Part shown: one piece after another, positions 43,569 to 52,438 of the stretch
Layout of the letters: each line of letters starts with the position of its first letter
How positions within the stretch are numbered: the first letter of the stretch is position 1
Assembly: GCF_001305965.1 (NCBI RefSeq)
Contig: NZ_JXQC01000003.1
Location: 1,884,452-1,948,451, forward strand
Length of the DNA stretch: 64,000 nt
DNA from: Erythrobacter sp. SG61-1L
GTDB taxonomy: Bacteria > Pseudomonadota > Alphaproteobacteria > Sphingomonadales > Sphingomonadaceae
Reading direction: 5' to 3'
Made by a program: the position numbers and the translations under genes
Notes under the pieces: model-generated
The model's input: the letters and a program-made list of their open reading frames with translations, nothing else
Told to the model about the DNA's origin: nothing
The model's database searches: none

Positions 43569-43640
43569 ATAGACATTATGGGGCAACGCGGGATGGCGAG
43601 TGCGCAAGGCACTCGCCCCCCAACTGAACGGAGCCCTGAC

Positions 43641-43832
43641 ATGACTTCGAATGCCAGCATCCAGCCTGATGCCGATCCGGCATCCGACGCCCAGTCTCTG
43701 CTGGAAGAAAGCCTTGCCGGCGTCCGCGAGGCACTGGCCCGCCTGCGCTTCGGCAGTGTGGCGATCACTGTCCATGAAGGCCGCGTCGTGCAGATCGACG
43801 TGACGGAAAAACGCAGGCTCGTGCGGAGCTGA
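43641..43832 (+). CDS. YezD-family (DUF2292) small protein
   Basis: A 63-residue protein. The family core occupies residues 18-60: SLLEESLAGVREALARLRFG then SVAITVHEGRVVQIDVTEKR. YezD-like proteins are found in sulfur-assimilation operons (cys and ssu genes) in many bacteria, but their biochemical role is unknown. The ATG at 43641 has GGAG ten bases upstream; an open frame from 43578 covers the probable promoter. It precedes the TBDR by 109 bp. Confidence 0.85.
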   Translation: MTSNASIQPDADPASDAQSLLEESLAGVREALARLRFGSVAITVHEGRVVQIDVTEKRRLVRS

Positions 43833-43941
43833 AGCCCGCAAGCCTGCGCCTTTCCGGCTGAAACCCGACACCCAAAATCAAACCAATAAGCACGGCCAAC
43901 CGGACCGCCGGAGGCATCGTGGATCCAACAGGAGGAAACAC

Positions 43942-46407
43942 ATGATCTCTCGCGCAATTTCCCGTGCCGGCCTGCTCGCTGGCGCCGCCGCCGGTGCGCT
44001 GATCGCCCTTCCCGCCCATGCGGAAACGGCCGATCTCCCCGCCGCGGCCTCCACTGCTGCTGACAGTGTCGAGCAGGATGGCGGCTATCCCGAAAACGTG
44101 ATCATCATCACGGCCCGCCGCCGCGCGGAGGCCGCACAGGATGTGCCGATCGCAATCGCCACTCTGGACGGGCGCACAATCAACGAAACCGGCGCCTTCA
44201 ACATTCAGAAGCTGCAGCAGCTTGCCCCCACGCTGCAGGTCTATTCCTCCAACCCGCGCAACACTTCGGTGAACATCCGCGGCATCGGCGTGCCCTTTGG
44301 CCTGACCAATGACGGGTTCGAGCAGGGCGTGGGCATCTATGTGGACGACGTCTATTATTCCCGCCCCGCATCCGCCGTGTTCGACTTCCTCGACGTGTCT
44401 CAGGTGGAAGTGCTGCGCGGCCCGCAGGGCACGCTTTACGGCAAGAACACCACGGCAGGCGCAATCAACATCCGCACCAACCAGCCGACCTTCGATTTCG
44501 AAGGCAATGCAGAAGTCACTCTGGGCGATCTCAATCTGAAGCAGGCCAAGGTGGCCGTTTCCGGCCCACTGTCGGACAATATCGCGGCTCGCATCGCCGT
44601 GTCTTCCACCAGCCGCCGGGGCACGATCTACAACGTAACCTCGGGCGACTGGATCAATTCGCAGGACAATCTGGGCGTGCGCGGCCAATTGCTGTTCCGC
44701 CCGACCGATACACTCGACATCACCCTGTCAGGCGATTTCAGTTCGCAGGACCCGGATTGCTGCGGCACCGTCTATGTCGGCTATGGCCCCACCCAACGGG
44801 CAACGAACCGCCAGTTTCCGGCTCTGGCCGCTGGCGTCGGTTACGTCCCGGCCAGCACGAACCCGTTCGATCGCCTGACCGACCTCGATGCCAGCCTGAA
44901 TGCGGGCAACAAGACCGGCGGTGCCTCACTGCGCCTGTCCTGGGACATTGACGACCACAACAGCTTCAGCTCGATCACCTCGTGGCGTTTCTGGGACTGG
45001 AAGCCCGAGAATGACCGCGACTACACCGGCCTGGCAATCGTCAGCAAATCGCAGAATCCCTCGCAGCAGGATCAATATTCGCAGGAATTCCGCTTCAACC
45101 ACTCTAGCGACGATGTGAACATCGTGCTCGGCGCCTTCGCCTTCCACCAGCGGATCGACACACAGGGCACCGAACAGCAAGGCGCCGATGCGAGCTACTG
45201 GAACCTGACCGGCGGGCAATACGATGCGCTGGCCAGCGACCCCAGCGTGCTGGAAGGACTGACGGCCTACAACACACAATGGCTCAAGGCGACCAGCCTC
45301 GCCCTGTTCGGCCAGCTTGACTGGAAGGTAACCGACCGCCTGACCATCCAGCCCGGCCTGCGCCTGAATTACGACAAGAAGGAAGGCCATTACGAACGCG
45401 AGGTGTATGACGGCCAGGGCAATCTGCTGCCCGCCACGGGCGGCACAACCAAGCAGCGGGCCCAGCGAAGCATCTATGCCCCGCTGTTCTACGAGCCGAG
45501 CTTCAGCGACTGGAACTTCAGCTACGATCTGACGCTGAGCTACGAACTGGCGAATGACGTGCTGGCCTATGCCACCTACGCCAAGACCTTCAAGACGGGC
45601 GGCATCAACCAGAACGGCGTGCCCGTGGATGCCAGCAACAACCCGATCGAGGCGGCCTATACGATCAAGCCGGAATCGGTGAACCACTGGGAAGCGGGCA
45701 TCAAATCGCAGTTCTGGGATCGCAAGATCACGCTGAACCTCGCCGCGTTCCGTACTTCGATCGACGATTTCCAGGCCAATGTCAGCAATGGCCAGTTCGG
45801 CGTGCTGCGCGGCTATCTGGCCAATGCTGAAAAGGTCCGGACGCAGGGTGTCGAACTGGATTTCAACGTCCGGCCCAGCGCCCGCTTCAACGCCTATGTC
45901 AACGGCGCCTATACCGATGCGACCTATGTGAAATTCACCGATGCGCCGTGCCCGCCCGAACTGGCCGGTGCCGGCAGCGGCGGTGCGCCTTACAACACTA
46001 CCCCGGGTGTGCCGGGCGGGAACAGCCAGCCCAATTGCGACGTTTCCGGGCAAGTGCTGCCGGGCGTTTCCAAATGGGCGTTCTCCTATGGTGCGGATGC
46101 CAATCTGCCGGCCAGGCTGTTGGGCAAGGAAGGCGAGGTCTATCTTGGCGTTGACGGAAGCTACCGTTCGGAATTCTCGTCCAACCCGTCTCCCTCCATC
46201 TACACCTGGATCGATGGCTACGCGCTCACCAATTTCCGCCTCGGCTTCCGCACGGACAGCGGGCTGAACATCTACGGCTGGGTGCGCAACGCCTTTGACG
46301 TGAACTATTTCGAACAGCTCAATTTCGGGCCGAGCAATACCGGCCTGATCGCCGGCAGCCTCGGCGATCCGCGCACTTGGGGCGGCACGATCAGGATCGA
46401 ATTCTGA
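43942..46407 (+). CDS. TonB-dependent receptor in a probable sulfur locus
   Basis: An 821-residue receptor of the FecA/pesticin-like type, distinct from the larger receptors elsewhere in the window. The signal peptide ends near residue 27 (LPAHAE). A TonB-box-like ENVIIITARRR is at about 51-61. The plug has VNIRGIGVPFGL and VEVLRGPQGTLYGKNTTAGA. The C-terminus is TWGGTIRIEF. The ribosome site AGGAGG is strong. Between the YezD-family gene and the TauE/SafE gene it is a candidate for outer-membrane uptake of an organosulfur compound such as a sulfonate or sulfate ester. The ligand cannot be read from sequence. Confidence 0.94.
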   Translation: MISRAISRAGLLAGAAAGALIALPAHAETADLPAAASTAADSVEQDGGYPENVIIITARRRAEAAQDVPIAIATLDGRTINETGAFNIQKLQQLAPTLQVYSSNPRNTSVNIRGIGVPFGLTNDGFEQGVGIYVDDVYYSRPASAVFDFLDVSQVEVLRGPQGTLYGKNTTAGAINIRTNQPTFDFEGNAEVTLGDLNLKQAKVAVSGPLSDNIAARIAVSSTSRRGTIYNVTSGDWINSQDNLGVRGQLLFRPTDTLDITLSGDFSSQDPDCCGTVYVGYGPTQRATNRQFPALAAGVGYVPASTNPFDRLTDLDASLNAGNKTGGASLRLSWDIDDHNSFSSITSWRFWDWKPENDRDYTGLAIVSKSQNPSQQDQYSQEFRFNHSSDDVNIVLGAFAFHQRIDTQGTEQQGADASYWNLTGGQYDALASDPSVLEGLTAYNTQWLKATSLALFGQLDWKVTDRLTIQPGLRLNYDKKEGHYEREVYDGQGNLLPATGGTTKQRAQRSIYAPLFYEPSFSDWNFSYDLTLSYELANDVLAYATYAKTFKTGGINQNGVPVDASNNPIEAAYTIKPESVNHWEAGIKSQFWDRKITLNLAAFRTSIDDFQANVSNGQFGVLRGYLANAEKVRTQGVELDFNVRPSARFNAYVNGAYTDATYVKFTDAPCPPELAGAGSGGAPYNTTPGVPGGNSQPNCDVSGQVLPGVSKWAFSYGADANLPARLLGKEGEVYLGVDGSYRSEFSSNPSPSIYTWIDGYALTNFRLGFRTDSGLNIYGWVRNAFDVNYFEQLNFGPSNTGLIAGSLGDPRTWGGTIRIEF

Positions 46408-46439
46408 TCGTGCCCGCCTGAAACAGAGAGGACGACCTC

Positions 46440-47219
46440 ATGTTTGATTTCTCGGCGATCGGCCTGACCGACATCCTGCCCTTCATTGCGGTAGGCTTCG
46501 TCGCCCAGCTTGTGGACGGAGCGCTGGGCATGGCCTTCGGCGTGCTGACCCAAACGATGCTGGTGGCCGTGCTGGGCGTTCCGCCCGCCACGGCATCGGC
46601 CAGCGTCCATCTGGTGGAAGTCTTCACAACCGGGGCATCGGGCGCCAGCCATATCTTGCATCGCAATGTCGACTGGAAGCTGTTCTGGCGGCTGGTGCCC
46701 GCAGGGATCGTGGGCGGCGTATCGGGGGCCTATCTGCTCTCCAGCATCGATGCCAGCGCGGCCAAGCCCTTCGTCATGGCCTATCTCACGATTGTCGGCT
46801 TCTACCTGCTGTACAAGGCCGTGCGCCACGATCCCGATCCGCATTTCAAGGACCCGAAGGCTACGGCGCCCCTCGCGCTGACCGGCGGGTTCCTCGATGC
46901 GGCGGGCGGCGGCGGCTGGGGGCCGGTGGTCACGTCCAACCTGCTGGTGCAGGGCAGCGATCCGCGCAAGACGGTGGGCACGGTCAATTCGGCGGAGTTC
47001 CTGCTTACGCTGACCATCTCGATCACTTTCCTCGGCACGCTGGGATTTTCGGCCTTTACCCATGCGGTGATCGGCCTGATCATCGGCGGCGTGGCAGCAG
47101 CACCCTTCGGGGCGATCTTCGCCAAAAGGCTCAATCCCCGGTTCCTGCTTGCTGCCGTATCGGTCGTGCTGATCGCCACAAGTCTGTTCAGCATCATCAA
47201 GGCCTGGCCGATCTTTTAA
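46440..47219 (+). CDS. TauE/SafE-family membrane transporter
   Basis: A 259-residue protein with about eight membrane segments and the internal duplication of the TauE/SafE fold. It has VDGALGMAFGVLTQTMLVAV near the N-terminus and GGFLDAAGGGGWGPVVTSNL near residue 142. Members move sulfite, sulfoacetate or related anions, usually outward, to protect cells during sulfonate breakdown. It lies 32 bp after the TBDR with GAGG before the ATG, in one operon with it, which supports the sulfur role of the locus. Confidence 0.92.
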   Translation: MFDFSAIGLTDILPFIAVGFVAQLVDGALGMAFGVLTQTMLVAVLGVPPATASASVHLVEVFTTGASGASHILHRNVDWKLFWRLVPAGIVGGVSGAYLLSSIDASAAKPFVMAYLTIVGFYLLYKAVRHDPDPHFKDPKATAPLALTGGFLDAAGGGGWGPVVTSNLLVQGSDPRKTVGTVNSAEFLLTLTISITFLGTLGFSAFTHAVIGLIIGGVAAAPFGAIFAKRLNPRFLLAAVSVVLIATSLFSIIKAWPIF

Positions 47220-47261
47220 GGCTGGCTTCAAGGATCGGACAAAGGCGTGGGGGAAGCGGGA

Positions 47262-48065
47262 ATGGACGTTCAGCTCATCGCGATCTGCGTGCTGACCGGG
47301 GTAATCAACCTCATCGGTGCGCTGGCCTATGCAGCCCGCATTGCCGGCGTGCGCACGCGGCGGATCGCGATGAGCTTCGCGCTGTTCAACATCCTGATCC
47401 TTGTCTCGCGCCTGTCCAATGGCCTGCTCGGCCCGCTGGTCGCCAAGCGGATCGAAACCGCCATCGCGGGCGGCGGCGACAAGGGGCTTGCGGGCGACTT
47501 CCACCTGATGCTCGCCTCTGCCAGCGTGGCAGTGTTGCTGGGCATATTGCTGGTGCCCAGCGCGCAGCGGGCCTTTTCCGCTGCCATAGTCCATCTGCAG
47601 AAATCCCGTTCAGTCGGCCGCCTGCTACTCAACAGCGCCTCGCCATCGGGCCTCAGGGTCATGTGGCATTCGCTCGCCCTGCCCCGCACGGCCAATATCC
47701 GCCTGTTTTCCAAGCCTCAGGAACTGGGCTGGGGCATCGTGATTGCCAATTGCCTGGCGCAGGCCATTCTGGCGGTGGGTGTCTTCGCCTCGATCTATGC
47801 GGGCTATCTGAATCCGGAATATCGGGTCACTGCATCGCAGCTTTCATCCGTGATCAATGGCTTCGCCACGATCCTGCTCTTCGCATTCATTGACCCGCAC
47901 CTGTCCGTCATCACCGACGATGCGGCGGAAGGCCGGGTGAGCGATGCCGTGTTCCGCCGCGTGATCGTTTGGATTTCCGCCAGCCGCCTGGCCGGGACAG
48001 TGCTGGCACAAGCGCTGTTCCTGCCCGCTGCCCATGCGGTGGCGTGGATTTCCAACTACGTCTGA
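47262..48065 (+). CDS. amj: Amj-type lipid II flippase (DUF2837)
   Basis: A 267-residue polytopic membrane protein. The N-terminal segment NLIGALAYAARIAGVRTRRI and the next helix FALFNILILVSRLSNGLLG match the Amj/YdaH family, which flips lipid II across the inner membrane and can replace MurJ in Bacillus. About seven hydrophobic segments are visible. The ATG at 47262 has GGGGGAAG; a GTG at 47247 begins the frame earlier. It follows the TauE/SafE gene by 42 bp and may be co-transcribed, though no functional link is obvious. Identification is from recall of the family signature. Confidence 0.8.
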   Translation: MDVQLIAICVLTGVINLIGALAYAARIAGVRTRRIAMSFALFNILILVSRLSNGLLGPLVAKRIETAIAGGGDKGLAGDFHLMLASASVAVLLGILLVPSAQRAFSAAIVHLQKSRSVGRLLLNSASPSGLRVMWHSLALPRTANIRLFSKPQELGWGIVIANCLAQAILAVGVFASIYAGYLNPEYRVTASQLSSVINGFATILLFAFIDPHLSVITDDAAEGRVSDAVFRRVIVWISASRLAGTVLAQALFLPAAHAVAWISNYV

Positions 48066-48077
48066 CAGGGCCGGAGT

Positions 48078-48656
48078 TTATTTCGGCAGCAGGCCCATCT
48101 GCTCGATGATGGCCTTCTGCTCCGGATACCAGAACTCCAGATGGCAGGCCTCGCACACGCCATCCATTTCGTTGATCAGCTTGCCAGCGGCAACGGCATC
48201 ATGCGCCTTGGCCGCCGCTGCCAGATCGGTCGAATGACTGGCCAGCGATTCCGCCAGTGCCCGGAACACATCGGCGTCCCGGTCCATATGGGCCTGGATC
48301 TGGTCAGGCGTCGGCGCGCCTTCTGTGCCTTCATCCGCGATCTTCACGCCCGGACGAGTGACCTTAAGCGGGTCGAGTTTGGAAAGGTCCGTTGCATGGC
48401 CCGCCATCCGGGCGGAAGCTTCCGCCAGCGCAGTCCAGGTCTTGTCATCCATCAGCGCTGGATCGATCGAGGCCTGATCGTCGATCGCGGCATTGCCGAT
48501 CTCCCAGATGGCGTCCGCATCGGGGTCGATCCGCTCGATCATCATTTCGTGGACGGTCTTGTCGAGAGCCCCCGATTCTTCAGCGGCCGGCTCCTGGCTG
48601 GAACAGCCGGCAGCGAAAGTGACCAGCACAAGCAGGCTGGCAAGGCGCAATTTCAT
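48078..48656 (-). CDS. Lipoprotein with single c-type heme motif
   Basis: A 192-residue protein. The N-terminus has a lipobox FAAGC (MKLRLASLLVLVTFAAGC), so it is anchored at Cys18. A helical body follows, and one CEACH heme-binding motif lies near residue 170, in the C-terminal helix as in class II (cytochrome c'-like) proteins. The start ATG at 48656 has GAGG seven bases before; an ATG six bases upstream is also possible. It converges with the flippase gene 12 bp away. Electron partner unknown. Confidence 0.82.
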   Translation of the reverse strand: MKLRLASLLVLVTFAAGCSSQEPAAEESGALDKTVHEMMIERIDPDADAIWEIGNAAIDDQASIDPALMDDKTWTALAEASARMAGHATDLSKLDPLKVTRPGVKIADEGTEGAPTPDQIQAHMDRDADVFRALAESLASHSTDLAAAAKAHDAVAAGKLINEMDGVCEACHLEFWYPEQKAIIEQMGLLPK

Positions 48657-48993
48657 GGGCATTCCTCATCTCTCCGGGCGTCTGTTGGCCCAAGGGCCAA
48701 GCTGCTGGACGAATGACAGGCCCGGCGGAAGTAATTTACCGTTACGGCGACGTAACATCGCCCTGACGAGGCAGTCTTTGCCCCCGAATATTCCAGACAA
48801 AGTCAATCTTAAGGTGAGGCCCCAAAAGTCCAACATGACGCGTATCCGAGATACAAATGGCGCAATTCCTTATGTAACGGGCAATGCGCAGTTACATTAC
48901 CGTAATTAACTTGTTGCCCCTCCCCCGCGGCCTAACTGCGTCAATGTCAATCCGGCCGGGAACAGGCCGGACCATCCGAACATGGGGGAAATC
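48657..48993. other. Intergenic region upstream of the BtuB-like receptor
   Basis: This 337-bp region contains the left copy of the 18-bp repeat (48896-48913) and TTACCGTTACGGCGACGTAAC at about 48737-48757, a further dyad-rich stretch. I looked for a cobalamin riboswitch because the next gene is BtuB-like but did not find a B12 box. No gene was seen. Confidence 0.55.
48896..48913 (+). repeat. 18-bp direct repeat, left copy
   Basis: ATTACCGTAATTAACTTG has an internal palindrome ATTAC-C-GTAAT. It lies 80 bp before the TBDR start and is matched at 17 of 18 positions by the copy at 52188-52205 after the PepSY gene. Confidence 0.75.
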
Positions 48994-50940
48994 ATGAGAA
49001 ATACCATACGCGGCCGCACGGCCATGCTGGCTCCGCTTGGCCTGATCGCGCTGCTGTTCCCCGCAACGGCCCACAGCCAGACGGCAGGTGTCGCCGGTGA
49101 GGAAGGCGAGACGGAAGAAGCCACAATCGTCGTCACCGCCAACCGGGCGCCCATGCGGCTGGATCAGGTGGGCCAGAGCATGACCGTGCTGGACATCAAG
49201 GCCATCGAGGCCAGTCAGGCCGTGGGCGTCACCGAACTGCTGTCACAGACGCCCGGCGTCCAGTTCAGCCGTAATGGCGGGCCGGGCAAATCCACCAGCC
49301 TCTATGTACGCGGCGCCGAAACCGGCCAGACCGTGGTGCTGTTCGACGGCGTTCGCCTGCACGATCCGTCCACCACCGATGGCGGCGCCACTCTGGCAGA
49401 CGTGATGGTGGGCGACATCGGCCGTATCGAAGTGCTGCGCGGCGCGCAGTCCACCCTGTGGGGCAGCCAGGCAATCGGCGGGGTAATCAACATCATCAGC
49501 CGCGAACCGAAAAAGCCGTTCGAGGCCGACTTTCAGGCAGAAGCGGGAGAACTGGACACCTACCTCGCCCGCGCGGGGCTGGGCGGCAAGGATGGCGGCC
49601 TGACATGGCGCGTGGGCGGCAGCTTCGTGTCATCAGGCGGCGTTTCGGCCTATGCCAAGGGCGCCGAGCCTGACGGTTATGAAAACACCACGCTGCACGG
49701 GCGGATCAAATACGCCATCGCCGATGCTGTGGAGGTGGACCTGCGCAGCGTCTACACATTCGGTCGCAATGAATATGACAATTTCAACGCCGATGCCCCA
49801 GTCCATGGCGAGAACGGCACCTGGCTGAATTACGGCGCCTTCAGCTTCGACCTGCTGGGCCGCCTGCACAACCGCTTCGCCTTTGCGCGCACGGACATCA
49901 CCCGCACCAATTATGACCGTTCGGAAGCGCGCAAGCCTCAGCCCATCACCTTCGACGCTGCGGGCAAGACCGACCGTTTCGAATATCAGGGTACGCTGGA
50001 CATCACGAAGGGCTGGTCCGCCGTCTTCGGGATCGAACATGCGGAAAACGATATGCGGACCGCATCGCCCACTGTCGCAAAGCCCAACCCGGTACCGATC
50101 AGCGCGCAGGACAGCACCACGGGCATTTACGGCCAGGTTCAGGGCGAAGTAGCCAAGGGGCTGACCCTGACCGGCGGAATCCGGCAGGAAGACCATAGCA
50201 CGTTCGGCGGCAGCACCGTGGGCAGCGCATCGGTCGCATGGTCTCTCAATGGCGGCGACACAGTTCTGCGCGCCAGTTGGGCACAGGGGTTCAAGGCGCC
50301 AAGTCTCTATCAGCTCTACAGTCAGTACGGGAATACCGGCCTGGCGCCTGAAAAGGCCGAAAGCTGGGACATCGGCGCGGAACAGCGCATTGGGAAGTTC
50401 TCTCTTTCCGCCGTCTATTTCCATCGCGATACGGAAAATCTGGTCCAGTATTCCTATTGCTCGGCCAACCCGGCGGAACCGCTGTGCGGCGATGGCCGGT
50501 CCGGCTATTACGCCAATGTCGGCAATGTCCGGGCAAAGGGCGTGGAACTGGGCGCCAGCGTCAATTTCGGCCCGCTGACAGCCTCGGCCAATTTCACTTA
50601 TCTCGATGCGGTCAACACCACGCCGGGCGATGCCAATCTGGGCAAGAAGCTGGCGCGCCGCCCGCGCGAGAACTTCAACGCCACTGTCAGCTATACATGG
50701 CCGTTCAGGCTGGTCACTTCCGCATCCGTCCGCATAGCGGGCGATAGCTTCAACGATGCGGCGAACAGCCAGTTGCTGAAGAGCTACACACTGGTGGACC
50801 TGCGCCTGTCCTACCCAATCGACGACCGGATCGAACTCTATGCCCGCACGGAGAACGCCTTCGACGAGAAATACGAGACGATTACCGATTACAGCACCAT
50901 GCCGCGCGCTGCCTATGGCGGCGTAAGGCTGAAGTTCTGA
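48994..50940 (+). CDS. BtuB-like TonB-dependent receptor
   Basis: A 648-residue receptor, the length of BtuB-type vitamin or metal-chelate receptors. The signal peptide ends at AHS-QT, followed by TonB box TIVVTANRAP. The plug has LYVRGAETGQTVVLFDGVRL and VEVLRGAQSTLWGSQAIGGV. The barrel ends GGVRLKF. The ATG at 48994 has GGGGGAAATC, preferred over the ATG at 48982. It is followed after 16 bp by a PepSY membrane protein, a pairing often seen with iron, heme or other metal-chelate receptors. No cobalamin riboswitch is seen, so a metal complex is as likely as B12. Confidence 0.92.
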   Translation: MRNTIRGRTAMLAPLGLIALLFPATAHSQTAGVAGEEGETEEATIVVTANRAPMRLDQVGQSMTVLDIKAIEASQAVGVTELLSQTPGVQFSRNGGPGKSTSLYVRGAETGQTVVLFDGVRLHDPSTTDGGATLADVMVGDIGRIEVLRGAQSTLWGSQAIGGVINIISREPKKPFEADFQAEAGELDTYLARAGLGGKDGGLTWRVGGSFVSSGGVSAYAKGAEPDGYENTTLHGRIKYAIADAVEVDLRSVYTFGRNEYDNFNADAPVHGENGTWLNYGAFSFDLLGRLHNRFAFARTDITRTNYDRSEARKPQPITFDAAGKTDRFEYQGTLDITKGWSAVFGIEHAENDMRTASPTVAKPNPVPISAQDSTTGIYGQVQGEVAKGLTLTGGIRQEDHSTFGGSTVGSASVAWSLNGGDTVLRASWAQGFKAPSLYQLYSQYGNTGLAPEKAESWDIGAEQRIGKFSLSAVYFHRDTENLVQYSYCSANPAEPLCGDGRSGYYANVGNVRAKGVELGASVNFGPLTASANFTYLDAVNTTPGDANLGKKLARRPRENFNATVSYTWPFRLVTSASVRIAGDSFNDAANSQLLKSYTLVDLRLSYPIDDRIELYARTENAFDEKYETITDYSTMPRAAYGGVRLKF

Positions 50941-50956
50941 GCGGCGGGCAGCCAGG

Positions 50957-52168
50957 ATGCGTGCGATCCTCCTGATCGTCCATCGCTGGGCAGGTCTCAC
51001 TATCGCGCTGGCGCTGGTGCTGACCGGCCTGACCGGTGCGATCCTGCCGTTCCAGCGCGAACTGGGATACCGGATCGCGGCCGATGTCTGGCAAGTGGCC
51101 CCGCCGCATCCCGGCGCGCAGCCGCTTTCCGGCATCGAACTGATGCACAGGGTGGAACAACAGACCGGCGGCACGGTCAGCTACATCAAGCTGGAGCCGA
51201 CACCCGGCCTTGCCCTGGCAGTATTCGTCAGCGCACCGCAGGGCCACCCTCCGCTTCCCTATGATGAAGTGTTCGTCGATCCCTACACCGGCGCCATCCG
51301 GGCAAGCGTGCATCTGGCAGATCTGGATGACGGCGCCGTCAACATCATGCCGTTTCTGGTCCGCTTCCATTACACGCTGGCTGCAGGGCCATGGGGCCGG
51401 TTCATTCTTGGCATTGCAGCGCTGATCTGGGTGCCAGTGTGCCTTGCCGGGCTGGTTCTGAGCCTGCCCCGCGGACGGTTGGCGGGCGGCGTTGCGGGGC
51501 GGCTGCACGCCTGGGCGCCAGCCTGGAAGATACGGCGCGGGCAAGGCGCACGCATCCTGACCTATGACCTCCACCGTGCTTCCGGCCTGTGGATCTGGCC
51601 CGTCATGCTGGTCTTCGCCTGGTCCGCCGTCGCCTTCAATCTCGACGATGTCCATGAACCCGTGCAGCGTTTCTTCGGCGCACGCGGCCTCTACAATCCG
51701 CCAGAGAACTCTGCCCCTGCTCAGGGGGAGAGGCTAAGCCCGCAGGAAGCGGCGGAGGTTGGCGCGCGACTGATGGCGCAGGAAGCTGTCCGGCAGGGTT
51801 TTGCCATTCGCGGGCCGGAAGCGATCAGCTTCAACAGCCATGCCCATGCGGTCGGCTATTATGCGCGCACCAGCCTCGATGGGCCGACAGAGCGCGGATC
51901 GACCGCGGTGTGGTTTGACGAAGTATCCGGCAGACAGATCGGCTTTCGCCATCCCTTCGGCACGACTCCCGCCGATGCATTCGACAAGGCGACCCGGCTG
52001 CTCCACACGGCGGACCTGTTCGGCTGGCCTTACCGAATCTTCGTAAGCCTGATCGGCCTGCTGACTGCCGCTTCGTCTATCGCCGGGCTGCTTGTCTGGC
52101 TCAGGCGTTCGCGCCGTGGTTCCGGGGGGCGCAGCGCAGCGCCGGAATCCAGGCAAACCACCGTGTAA
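50957..52168 (+). CDS. PepSY-associated membrane protein
   Basis: A 403-residue protein with four membrane segments. It begins MRAILLIVHRWAGLTIALAL, the typical histidine-containing first helix of the PepSY_TM family. Two periplasmic PepSY-like regions are visible (about 35-115 and 260-345, the latter DEVSGRQIGFRHPFG), and RFHYTLAAGPWGRFILG and HRASGLWIWPVMLVFAWSA lie in helices 2 and 3. Such proteins accompany siderophore receptors and are thought to reduce ferric complexes. It follows the BtuB-like receptor by 16 bp and is surely in its operon. Confidence 0.88.
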   Translation: MRAILLIVHRWAGLTIALALVLTGLTGAILPFQRELGYRIAADVWQVAPPHPGAQPLSGIELMHRVEQQTGGTVSYIKLEPTPGLALAVFVSAPQGHPPLPYDEVFVDPYTGAIRASVHLADLDDGAVNIMPFLVRFHYTLAAGPWGRFILGIAALIWVPVCLAGLVLSLPRGRLAGGVAGRLHAWAPAWKIRRGQGARILTYDLHRASGLWIWPVMLVFAWSAVAFNLDDVHEPVQRFFGARGLYNPPENSAPAQGERLSPQEAAEVGARLMAQEAVRQGFAIRGPEAISFNSHAHAVGYYARTSLDGPTERGSTAVWFDEVSGRQIGFRHPFGTTPADAFDKATRLLHTADLFGWPYRIFVSLIGLLTAASSIAGLLVWLRRSRRGSGGRSAAPESRQTTV

Positions 52169-52187
52169 CGCGGTGTTACGCGGCGCA

Positions 52188-52205
52188 ATTACGGTAATTA
52201 ACTTG
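52188..52205 (+). repeat. 18-bp direct repeat, right copy
   Basis: ATTACGGTAATTAACTTG, differing from the left copy at one base, begins 20 bases after the PepSY stop codon. No plus-strand gene follows it that it could regulate. Confidence 0.75.
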
Positions 52206-52392
52206 GATTAGTGGCGGCAGCCGTCAATCTGGCCAAGTGACGCCAAGGGCTTGGGCCTGCCGCCATTTAGCAGCAACCCCGGTTCTTTGCGTCACCTTTT
52301 ACTCTCCCGGCCCTACACCCAGCGGGGCCGCACTTAAGGGGGACGCGGCTATGGTCACTCTTGTTGCGTCCCCTATTTTTCCCTTTTTGTCC

Positions 52393-52438
52393 AGTGCAAC
52401 AAGGCTGACGCCAAAGGTTCGCCCGCACCTGTTGCACT
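52393..52438 (-). terminator. Hairpin at the 3' end of the Lrp gene
   Basis: AGTGCAACA (52393-52401) pairs with TGTTGCACT (52430-52438), overlapping the Lrp stop codon. CTTGTTGC near 52357 could pair with the same GCAACAAG arm instead. A clear U-tract is missing, so terminator activity is uncertain. Confidence 0.4.

Noticed and set aside
48657-48993. Cobalamin riboswitch before the BtuB-like receptor
   Set aside because: No B12-box-like sequence or matching fold could be recognised in the 337-bp upstream region.
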